The notes under the pieces: model-generated
The model's input: only the letters and a program-made list of their open reading frames with translations
The model's database searches: none
Told to the model about the DNA's origin: nothing
Program-made: the position numbers and the translations under genes
Assembly (NCBI GenBank): GCA_964424545.1
Contig: CAYRJN010000105.1
Coordinates: 1 to 13,807, forward strand
Origin: JAUVIB01 sp964424545
GTDB taxonomy: Bacteria > Calditrichota > Calditrichia > Calditrichales > Calditrichaceae
Direction of reading: 5' to 3'
Length of the DNA stretch: 13,807 bases
Part shown: positions 1-6,984 of the stretch, piece after piece
Numbering within the stretch: the first letter of the stretch is position 1
How the letters are laid out: each line of letters starts with the position of its first letter

Positions 1-210
1 TTCAAGTATATCCACATCAGAATAAGCGACATAAGTAGGTGCGCCGTCGTCAGGATAATCGCCATCCGTATCATGAACATCGTCGGCTGGATCCGTAACC
101 GCCACAGGAATATCAGTCCAGTCATCAAAATTACCGTCAATAACAATATTGTTTTGAGCAAGAAGTATAACGGGCAGCAACGTTATTAATAATAGTATCT
201 TTTTCAGCAT
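1..210 (-). CDS. Secreted protein with N-terminal CBM9-like domain (partial, runs off left edge)
   Basis: The 70 codons from an ATG at 208-210 stay open to base 1, so only the N-terminus is present. The product begins with a signal peptide (MLKKILLLITLLPVILLAQ, cleavage probably after the Ala before Gln). A stretch with the pattern VIDGNFDDWTDIP follows. This I-D-G-x-x-x-D-W opening is typical of CBM9-like/DOMON-type beta-sandwich domains of secreted proteins and resembles the LDGDSADW opening of each repeat of the protein at 13737-11596. An Asp-rich stretch comes next. A good Shine-Dalgarno (AAGGAG, 220-225) lies 9 nt upstream of the start. The gene begins 24 nt after the stop of the parvulin-like lipoprotein gene, so the two are probably cotranscribed. 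A C-terminal sorting domain would be expected beyond the edge, but that is inference. The ligand is unknown. Confidence 0.8.
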   Translation of the reverse strand, partial: MLKKILLLITLLPVILLAQNNIVIDGNFDDWTDIPVAVTDPADDVHDTDGDYPDDGAPTYVAYSDVDILE

Positions 211-234
211 AAATCTTTTCTCCTTATTTAAATG

Positions 235-1773
235 TTAAAATGAGAACCATTTAAAATCTACAACAGGCACCGATTGGTCCCAATTAAAATTCTTGCGAAC
301 GATAAACGTTGTTCTAATTGATTTCGGATCGTCCTGCAGATTCAGTTTATCTAACAGTTTATAATCTACATAAATAGGATATTTCTTTTTATAAACCTCA
401 ACAGCGCTGTCTAAAACGGCAATATATTTTTCATGTAAAACAGCGTTATAAACAGCGTTTTCATATTTATAAAATCGTGTTGTATCAATGCCGGCTATTT
501 CCAGCTCGCGCCAGCGGTGCTTGAAATAATTTCTCATCTCTTCTTCGCTAACCGTTAGATGTTTTGTTAGATCATGTCTAAATATCTCAAATACCCATTT
601 TTGCTCCCAATTTTTTATATCTCGTTTTACCCTTGTAGAATCGGCATAACCATCTTCTATTGCAATCCTAACAAATTCTCTATTTTTCATCATTCTGCCT
701 ATTTCGCCTATCAATCGTTTTTGAAAATCTTTGGGCGATTTACTCTCATGCAGCGTCTTACGATTATAATTCATAAAATCAAAATAATCTTTTACTTTTA
801 TTTCTCCATTATTGTAGGTAACCAATGTTTCATCCATTAAGCTGCGCAAACCCACCATATAACTCTTAGCCGTGTCGGGAGCATTTATAATCATATCATT
901 AATTGACTGTTTCTTTTTAATGCCGTCTTTGTACCATTGATAAAGCAATGGCGATAATTGTGTTACAATTTCACCCTTTACCGCAATATTCATAGGCGTC
1001 AATAAGGAATCCATTATATGATGAATGAGTTTATCGGCCTTTATGTTATAAAGACGCCGTTCCATCATTTTTCTGCGATGTCCGTATTTTAAATCATCGG
1101 TTGTAATTCCTTCCCTGTGAATTCCAAGCACCTGAAAAAGAGCAAACCCATCTCCGTAGGGAAGGGGTTTTGAAATTTTGCCTATTTCAAGATCTTTAAC
1201 TTTATTAAAAACATCGGGAGGAATAGAGAGATAATCCATCCATTCCGTTTCATAAAATTTTTTATTTGCCAGAGGCACTTCCTGTTTTTCAAGTTGTTTT
1301 TCAATATAATCTTCTAAGTTTGTTTTGGCCGCTTGTAAATAAACCTGTTCTGCGCGATCTTCCGAAGGAAGAGGCAATACAATCATTTTAAATTTAACGG
1401 AACCTTTTTTTACCGCATCGGCCAATTCCTCGTCTGATATTTTAACTCTTTTACGTACATGTTTTTCTATAAAAGCTTCCAATAAATCGTCGTACTTTCT
1501 CTGGGAGACTCTATTTGTTACATAGGGATTTTTATTATAACCCCGTGCATATCCTTCACGTGCCAGAACCAACTCTTTTATTAAATAATTCAGATAAAAT
1601 CTTCTCGGATTAGGCCCGATTTTTGTCGGTGCAATGGCAAATTCGAAACTGTACTTAAAATCATCTGCCGTTATTTCAACATCATCAATTTTAACCAAAA
1701 TATCTTCTTTTTTCTTTTTTTCACAGGAAGCGATTATAAAAATCAGTAAAAAAAGAATCAGAATCTTTTTCAT
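235..1773 (-). CDS. Parvulin-like (SurA/PpiC-type) lipoprotein, probable periplasmic chaperone
   Basis: The 512-residue product starts with a short lipoprotein signal whose lipobox is IASC, with the lipidated Cys at residue 17. Residues 20-110 resemble the N-terminal chaperone part of SurA/PpiC-family proteins. Residues 127-222 look like a parvulin rotamase domain, with the family's late segment visible as EIGKISKPLPYGDGFALFQV. The two histidines usually found in active parvulins (in the A-x-H-I-L strand and the G-Y-H-I strand) are not at the expected places, which read FKMIVLPL and DGFALFQV. Isomerase activity is therefore doubtful and a chaperone role more likely. The remaining 290 residues are charged and mostly helical-looking, with no domain I recognise. 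An AGAGG Shine-Dalgarno (1785-1789) lies about 11 nt upstream. It shares an operon with the CBM9-like gene that follows, which may be its client (inference). Confidence 0.8.
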   Translation of the reverse strand: MKKILILFLLIFIIASCEKKKKEDILVKIDDVEITADDFKYSFEFAIAPTKIGPNPRRFYLNYLIKELVLAREGYARGYNKNPYVTNRVSQRKYDDLLEAFIEKHVRKRVKISDEELADAVKKGSVKFKMIVLPLPSEDRAEQVYLQAAKTNLEDYIEKQLEKQEVPLANKKFYETEWMDYLSIPPDVFNKVKDLEIGKISKPLPYGDGFALFQVLGIHREGITTDDLKYGHRRKMMERRLYNIKADKLIHHIMDSLLTPMNIAVKGEIVTQLSPLLYQWYKDGIKKKQSINDMIINAPDTAKSYMVGLRSLMDETLVTYNNGEIKVKDYFDFMNYNRKTLHESKSPKDFQKRLIGEIGRMMKNREFVRIAIEDGYADSTRVKRDIKNWEQKWVFEIFRHDLTKHLTVSEEEMRNYFKHRWRELEIAGIDTTRFYKYENAVYNAVLHEKYIAVLDSAVEVYKKKYPIYVDYKLLDKLNLQDDPKSIRTTFIVRKNFNWDQSVPVVDFKWFSF

Positions 1774-1868
1774 TTATCAACAAACCTCTGTTTATTTTAC
1801 TAAATTTAAAAAAACACGGGTCACCGCATAACAGAAATATATCATTGAAACAAAACCTCAGCTATTTT

Positions 1869-1897
1869 ATCATATAGCTTCGGTACACAAATTTGAA
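1869..1897 (-). promoter_or_regulatory. Candidate promoter of the lipoprotein/CBM9-like operon
   Basis: On the minus strand TTCAAA (1892-1897, four of six matches to TTGACA) is separated by exactly 17 bases from TATGAT (1869-1874, five of six matches to TATAAT). Transcription would start near 1862 and give a leader of roughly 90 nt before the ATG at 1773. The -10 box sits inside a small inverted repeat, GCTAT (1861-1865) with ATAGC (1874-1878). This is a pattern match in AT-rich DNA, and FCB bacteria may use other consensus sequences. Confidence 0.3.
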
Positions 1898-1961
1898 CCA
1901 TTCGGAAATATTATCACATCGACTTATCCATTATCGACAATAAATTATCGCTTTTTATTCA

Positions 1962-1985
1962 CATTCTCCGATATATCAGAGAATG
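1962..1985. repeat. Imperfect 24-bp palindrome, possible operator
   Basis: The outer arms are CATTCTC (1962-1968) and GAGAATG (1979-1985), around a self-complementary core GATATATC (1970-1977). Only one base pair (C1969 with A1978) breaks perfect dyad symmetry. It lies upstream of the candidate promoter of the lipoprotein operon, at a distance where a regulator could bind. No long T-run follows it, so a terminator is less likely. Confidence 0.35.
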
Positions 1986-2080
1986 ACAAAGAGGCCATTT
2001 TACCAATCAAACTGCGAACTTATGTTCTTAATATGCTAAAGATTTATACTTTTAAAGAATTTTAATGTTCCCTTTATATA

Positions 2081-2119
2081 AAAAAAACGCCGGTAACACG
2101 TTTTAATTACCGGCGTTTT
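2081..2119 (-). terminator. Rho-independent terminator of the TonB receptor/PorV/surface-protein operon
   Basis: The 13-bp stem AAAACGCCGGTAA (2084-2096) pairs perfectly with TTACCGGCGTTTT (2107-2119) around a 10-nt loop. Read on the minus strand the GC-rich stem is followed by a run of T (complement of the A-run 2081-2087). It begins 13 nt after the stop codon of the 1240-residue protein, as expected for the end of that operon. Confidence 0.88.
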
Positions 2120-2132
2120 GCTAATAATTTAG

Positions 2133-5100
2133 TTACTTAATTATGGCAAATTTGCCGCGTTTCGTATCCATCCCGTCTGCTTGAACTACAAAGAAATAAA
2201 TACCAAATGCAACCTCAGGACCGTCTTCCGTAGCAAGGTCCCATGATTCTCGACCGAAATCTTCCGGTGAATCATGATCGATTTTGCGCACTTGTTTACC
2301 GTCGGCCGTAAAGATACGAATAGTGCATTTAGGCGGAAGATTGACAAAATCAACCCTGCGCTGTGTGCTGCCTGCCAATTCGTAAATAGACTGCAATGTA
2401 CTGGCAACAACATAAGGATCAGGCACCACATAGATATTTCTCATTTTTTCCTGAGCCAAGTCTTTATTCCATTCTTTTCCTTCTACTACATAGCGCAATG
2501 TATCGTCTCTCGTTGGATTACGATATGTTCTAAACAAGTAAACATCGCCCGGTTGCGGCGGGACTACCGGTTTGTCCTTTTCGAATTGATTTGTATTAAA
2601 TACCAATGTAGACGACTGACCGATACACTTTGGGTTTTGCGGCGTTCCTTTTACAGGAAATCTAATGGAAACACGACAGCTGTCCCATATCTGACCGCGC
2701 ATTTCATGTTCCTCGCCTTCTCTAAATGTCTCTTTGTCGTACATAATTAGACTTTTCATTTTTTCGGGGTTGTTGGGAAAGGTTACATTCCAAATCGAAA
2801 AATTAACCGGTATTTGTATTTCCTTACTTTTGATCAAGGGCTTGCCGCCAAACCAACCGATAGTATCGGGAACAAAGGTAGCCGCAGAATCGCTGCCTAC
2901 AAAATCGCCGATACGAATTTCAAAATCAAAGGGCAAAGCGTATGCCGTACCGGTAAGATTAATATCCTCTACTCGTAAATTACACGGCGTTTTGGTCTGC
3001 CACTTTTTCCATTCATTTGTGGAACGGCCGTATTTATCGGTTTTAATTATGCTAATACCTCGCTCGTCGTCATATTCCTTTATCGGAAAACTAAAATTAA
3101 AATGGAGGCCTTCATACAACTTCTTTTCCAGCTCAATATAAGCATGTTGTCTGAATAAATAAGCGTTGTCATACATCAGATAAAAAACCGTATCTTTCGA
3201 GGTAAGATTCATACATTTTACACCTTTTGTGCTGCCCCAGCGATAATGACCGGCGCTTATATTATCCAACCAGTGATCGTCGTCAAAGGTAATCTCATAT
3301 TGATCGCCGACACGAACCTGATCTTTATTATAAACGCGAATACCCCATTTGCCGCCGCGGGCAAAACCACTCGGAGAACGTTCCACGCCGAGAGAATCGA
3401 CAAAAGGTTCTATCCAACCGGCCGAAGGCTCTACCGGAACCGTTACCGCTGTATTTCGATCGCGATATACTACTTCGCCAAGTTCGTTAACCGTAATATT
3501 AAAACCGGATTCGCTCGGCATAGCCTGCAAAGGATAATCGACGGAAACCAGTCCTCTCTCATAAAAATCCCAATCATTACCGGCGTCAATAGAATTTACG
3601 GCATAATAATAGGTTCTGCCGTTTTCAACAATGGTATCTCTAAAGCTGTGGCGTAAACCCGAATCATGCCCCATATCATAATGAACTCCTATATTGGGGA
3701 AAGGAACCGGATGAGCGCCAAAAAGGCCGTCCGCTTTATCATAAATAGCCAAAGGTTTAAATAACAAAACATTGCCGAAAGCGTCTGTTATTTTTTTAAT
3801 ATCTAAAAATTTAGGATCCGTGCTTTTATATACTCTGTATCCTTCAAAATCCTCGCCAAAGAAGGGATCTTTGGAAGTTTCCGCATCGGAATCCCAAGTT
3901 AAAATAACCTGCCGATCCGTAACATTAGATACAACCGTAGGCTGCAAAGGAGGCGTTAAAAATTTATAGTTATGATCGTAAATATTCTGCATGGTCGCTT
4001 TATTACGCACAACATCATCGTGGTCCTGCCCCATAACCATAGCTATGGCAAAACGCTTCCAAACGTCTTTCTCCAATTTCACGCTTCTCGCGCCGAAAAT
4101 AAAAGAGATATCTTCGTCCGTATTATATACGTTTTCACCTTCTTTATCAAGATATTTAGCCCAAAAACCACGGTCGTCTTTTAAATCGTCGTCACTCGCC
4201 AAAGTAACATATATATGTTTTAAACCCGCCTGATCGGCTTCGTCAATATCGGTAAAATCAAAATTCGGTTCGCCAAGTTCCATCATACCATCGGCTTCAG
4301 TACCGTCCGGATCAGGTCCAGGCCAGCCGTTTTCGTCAGGACCTATGCCGTCGGTGCCGCGATCATCGTTTATCGGTTCCATATCGAGACGGTTATTTTC
4401 ATTAAGATCTTCGCCCTTGTCCAAAGCGCCGTTAAGATTTTTATCTTCTGTATCCCATTTTCCGTTGCCTTCGCTGCCGTCTTCGTCGGGTCCTTTATAT
4501 TTCGGATCACCGGGAGCAATACGGTCCAAACCGATATCCTCAAAAGGTCTCCAGTCGTTGTCATTATCGATTCCGTCATTCATAGCTTCATCGATCATAT
4601 AGTCGGCGTCGTCGTCGATTCCGTTATAGTCAATACCGGGACTTTCAAGGAAAGCAAAACCGAACTCCCCGATTGTTTTATAGGTTTCAATTTGCTCGGG
4701 AAATTTATGCCATTGATACATGATATCAAAACCGTTTCTACCTCCGACATTTGACGTATCATAAGTCGCTTTGATATAACTGACTTCGTTAAAAGTAGAT
4801 TCCACCGCATTTGAATTAGAGAACATACCGGTTACATTATTATACAGCGTATAATCGCTATAATTTCGCACGCGATATATGGAAACCACTAAATCTTCCG
4901 CAAGGGGGTGAAACCATACATAGCTTCTCGCTTCCATTTCGATGCCTGCGCCGTATATGCCGCCCTCTTTCCACGGCGTATCGTCTGGCGTGCCGTCGTC
5001 TTTTTTCATGGGATAATATTTTTCGGCAAAAAAATCGTTCCAACGATCATTTTCATGGTCGTCCGCTTTGTAATATGTTTCCTGATCCGCCAGCGGAGCC

Positions 5101-5855
5101 GCTTTATACTCACCGTTCCAAATACCGGCGCGTTTGCCCGGAGTGGTCGTTTTTGGAGGTCTGGATCCGTCGTCAGGTCGATCGTCGCCCACATAGCTGC
5201 CCACCGGCCAATATTCCGGCCAGGTGCGCTTGTCGGTGCTGATCGCCATACTTTTTAAAATACTGGGTGGAGGATCGACATTCAGATCTAACTGACCGTT
5301 AAAATTAATATCTTCATTGGGCTGCAACTCGCCGTCTCGGTTGGTATCTTCGTTAATCCCCCATATCCAGCCATAAGCGCCGTCGTTAAAATAACCGGGC
5401 ATGGGCGCCCAAATTTGTTGATGCGTCTTATCTTTGGAAACCTGCGTAGGCTGAGCGCCATATTTAAAAGCGTCGGTTACGATATAAAGAGGCTTACTGG
5501 TTGCAACGGCATTCCAATTATCCGGCAACTGTTCGTCCATGTGCCCGCGCATATCAAAAACTTCCGAACCGATAAAAAAATTAAACTGACCGCCATAGCT
5601 TAATCCTTGACTACCCGGCCATTTCATCTGGTGACTTGGCGACAATCGTGAATCGGCCAAGTTTCCGATATTCCATAAAGGCAAATAAATAAGATTCCTG
5701 TCCAATACGGCTCGCGCCCAAAAGCGCGCCCAATGCATGGGATGCGTATCAAAACCGCCTTCGCCCGGCCGCTGGTCGCCGCTAAAGGCCGTTTTAATGT
5801 TGAATAACAAAAGAAATGCCATTCCATATAGTATTATTCGTTTTTTCCAATTCAT
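2133..5855 (-). CDS. Giant surface protein with calcium-loop repeats, Fn3-like domain and T9SS-like C-terminal domain
   Basis: The 1240-residue product has a signal peptide (hydrophobic residues 8-24, likely cleavage after AFS or nearby). Residues 41-410 are rich in aromatic residues and match no family I know. Asp/Asn loops of the DxNxDGxL type occur at 170-192 (DTNRDGELQPNED, DINFNGQLD), and a dense Asp/Gly/Asn segment fills 408-540 (for example DKNLNGALDKGED and DLNENNRLD). These resemble EF-hand, dockerin or thrombospondin-3 calcium loops. Residues about 636-760 look like a fibronectin type III domain (VILTWD, EGYRVYKS, RTYYYAVN). The last ~100 residues (IYVVPDPYVV, then RIFTADGKQVRKI, then AFGIYFFVVQADG and a basic end) match the secretion-associated C-terminal domains common in T9SS-bearing FCB bacteria. 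An AAGGAG site (5864-5869) lies 8 nt upstream. It is third in an operon after the PorV-like gene (33-nt gap). The protein is probably secreted and surface-anchored. Its activity is unknown. Confidence 0.82.
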   Translation of the reverse strand: MNWKKRIILYGMAFLLLFNIKTAFSGDQRPGEGGFDTHPMHWARFWARAVLDRNLIYLPLWNIGNLADSRLSPSHQMKWPGSQGLSYGGQFNFFIGSEVFDMRGHMDEQLPDNWNAVATSKPLYIVTDAFKYGAQPTQVSKDKTHQQIWAPMPGYFNDGAYGWIWGINEDTNRDGELQPNEDINFNGQLDLNVDPPPSILKSMAISTDKRTWPEYWPVGSYVGDDRPDDGSRPPKTTTPGKRAGIWNGEYKAAPLADQETYYKADDHENDRWNDFFAEKYYPMKKDDGTPDDTPWKEGGIYGAGIEMEARSYVWFHPLAEDLVVSIYRVRNYSDYTLYNNVTGMFSNSNAVESTFNEVSYIKATYDTSNVGGRNGFDIMYQWHKFPEQIETYKTIGEFGFAFLESPGIDYNGIDDDADYMIDEAMNDGIDNDNDWRPFEDIGLDRIAPGDPKYKGPDEDGSEGNGKWDTEDKNLNGALDKGEDLNENNRLDMEPINDDRGTDGIGPDENGWPGPDPDGTEADGMMELGEPNFDFTDIDEADQAGLKHIYVTLASDDDLKDDRGFWAKYLDKEGENVYNTDEDISFIFGARSVKLEKDVWKRFAIAMVMGQDHDDVVRNKATMQNIYDHNYKFLTPPLQPTVVSNVTDRQVILTWDSDAETSKDPFFGEDFEGYRVYKSTDPKFLDIKKITDAFGNVLLFKPLAIYDKADGLFGAHPVPFPNIGVHYDMGHDSGLRHSFRDTIVENGRTYYYAVNSIDAGNDWDFYERGLVSVDYPLQAMPSESGFNITVNELGEVVYRDRNTAVTVPVEPSAGWIEPFVDSLGVERSPSGFARGGKWGIRVYNKDQVRVGDQYEITFDDDHWLDNISAGHYRWGSTKGVKCMNLTSKDTVFYLMYDNAYLFRQHAYIELEKKLYEGLHFNFSFPIKEYDDERGISIIKTDKYGRSTNEWKKWQTKTPCNLRVEDINLTGTAYALPFDFEIRIGDFVGSDSAATFVPDTIGWFGGKPLIKSKEIQIPVNFSIWNVTFPNNPEKMKSLIMYDKETFREGEEHEMRGQIWDSCRVSIRFPVKGTPQNPKCIGQSSTLVFNTNQFEKDKPVVPPQPGDVYLFRTYRNPTRDDTLRYVVEGKEWNKDLAQEKMRNIYVVPDPYVVASTLQSIYELAGSTQRRVDFVNLPPKCTIRIFTADGKQVRKIDHDSPEDFGRESWDLATEDGPEVAFGIYFFVVQADGMDTKRGKFAIIK
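4236..4634 (-). repeat. Coding segment for Asp-rich calcium-loop-like region
   Basis: This stretch encodes residues 408-540 of the 1240-residue protein, where Asp, Gly, Asn and Glu dominate and short DxNxNGxLD-like units recur irregularly. The units are degenerate at DNA level. A shorter cluster of the same kind is encoded at 5274-5351. The calcium-binding assignment rests on motif resemblance only. Confidence 0.55.
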
Positions 5856-5888
5856 TCTATATTCTCCTTTAATTTCAAATAGCTCGCA

Positions 5889-6968
5889 TTAATAAGCGGC
5901 GCTAATGCCAACTGAAAATCTATTTACATAGGTTAATACCGACCAATCCGACCAGGAATAGTCAAATACAAGATTTACCGCGCCAAGTATTTTATATTTC
6001 AAACCGGCGCCCAATGTTAAGCCGTCTGCGGCATAATCGGCAAAAAGAGAATGGTATCCGGCTCGTAAATAAACAACATTAAATACACGGGTTTCAACGC
6101 CGAGATCAACCGTTTCCACATTATCGTTGGGATGATTTAGGTTGCCGGCGAATTGGATAGATGTTTTCGGATTTATCACCCATTCATAAGCGATTCCGAA
6201 TCGGAATAAAAGCGGTAAAGGATAGGTTTCCGTTGCATAATTAATAGGCACATTATCATCATTATAATAGTAATCTCTCCTGCCGTCAACATCAATTACG
6301 CGGGTTAAGTCTCTTCCATACAAACCGAATTCCGTTCCGAAATTGCTAATTACCCCGGCAAGATTTAGTCCTTTAACCGGAGTCTTAAATAAAATCGAAA
6401 GGTCGGCTGCAAAAGCGCCGCCTTCTACGTGCCAAATCTGCTGGTGAAAATATTTAACGCCGAGAGCAACGGCGATTCTATTTGTAATATCCATCGCCCA
6501 ATACAATCCGGCTACATAGTCGCTGGCATTATAAATTTCTCCCGTTCCTTCCGGACGAAATTCCGTTCTAACCGGATTGCTGCCATAATTTAGCATCGCA
6601 AGATGAAAACCAAGAGCCGAATTTAAGGATTGCAAAGGCACAACCAGATCCAGACTGTTGAATTTCGTATCGACCAACCAGCCGGCATTCGTAAAATATA
6701 CCTCAACCGATTTTATCTGTGTAATACCGGCCGGATTCCAATATAAGGCAGAGGCATCGGACGCTACCGCCGAAAAAGCGCCGCCCATGCCTTCCGCTCT
6801 TGCGCCAACGCCGATTCCCAACATGGTAGCAGCGGAACTTCCGCGGCGACTGGCGCTTGTCGTATAAGCGTTTTCAGACGGCTGTACTTGAGAAACAGAT
6901 TGATTTATCGATAATATAAATACCGTAATCTGGAATAAAATTATTTTTTTTATTAAATCTTTATTCAT
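5889..6968 (-). CDS. PorV/PorQ-family outer-membrane beta-barrel protein
   Basis: The 359-residue product has an N-terminal signal peptide (hydrophobic 9-21, cleavage likely near SVSQ, residue 27). The family hallmark follows: GVGARAEGMGGAFSAVASDA and then ALYWNPAGI at about 53-82. The rest alternates short beta-strands, with aromatic residues at strand ends and a terminal Tyr, as expected for a FadL-like 14-strand barrel. PorV acts in type IX secretion by shuttling CTD-bearing cargo from the translocon to the attachment complex. Other members of this broad family have unknown roles, so the exact function is not proven. It starts 16 nt after the TonB-receptor stop, with AGGTGG (6972-6977) as ribosome-binding site. 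It lies directly upstream of a large CTD protein, which fits a cargo/shuttle relationship. Confidence 0.85.
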   Translation of the reverse strand: MNKDLIKKIILFQITVFILSINQSVSQVQPSENAYTTSASRRGSSAATMLGIGVGARAEGMGGAFSAVASDASALYWNPAGITQIKSVEVYFTNAGWLVDTKFNSLDLVVPLQSLNSALGFHLAMLNYGSNPVRTEFRPEGTGEIYNASDYVAGLYWAMDITNRIAVALGVKYFHQQIWHVEGGAFAADLSILFKTPVKGLNLAGVISNFGTEFGLYGRDLTRVIDVDGRRDYYYNDDNVPINYATETYPLPLLFRFGIAYEWVINPKTSIQFAGNLNHPNDNVETVDLGVETRVFNVVYLRAGYHSLFADYAADGLTLGAGLKYKILGAVNLVFDYSWSDWSVLTYVNRFSVGISAAY

Positions 6969-6984
6969 TTTTCCACCTATGTTA

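Larger units (their letters stand above)
1774..2132. other. Intergenic region between two transcription units
   Basis: These 359 bases hold no convincing gene. They contain the hairpin terminator of the upstream operon (2081-2119), a candidate sigma70-type promoter for the lipoprotein operon (1869-1897) and an imperfect 24-bp palindrome (1962-1985). The only open frames are about 17 codons long and lack ribosome-binding sites. The sequence is strongly A/T-rich. Confidence 0.7.

Noticed and set aside
1774..2080. Small open frames of about 17 codons in the gap, one within the palindrome
   Set aside because: They are very short, lack Shine-Dalgarno sequences and have no features beyond chance.
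2274..5258. Several plus-strand open frames of 60-158 codons opposite the giant surface-protein gene
   Set aside because: They overlap a well-supported long gene, have no ribosome-binding sites and encode low-complexity products without recognisable domains.
2133..5855. SusD-type substrate-binding lipoprotein in the TonB operon
   Set aside because: The protein has no lipobox after its signal peptide, is about twice the usual SusD length, and has an Fn3-like domain and a T9SS-like C-terminus instead.
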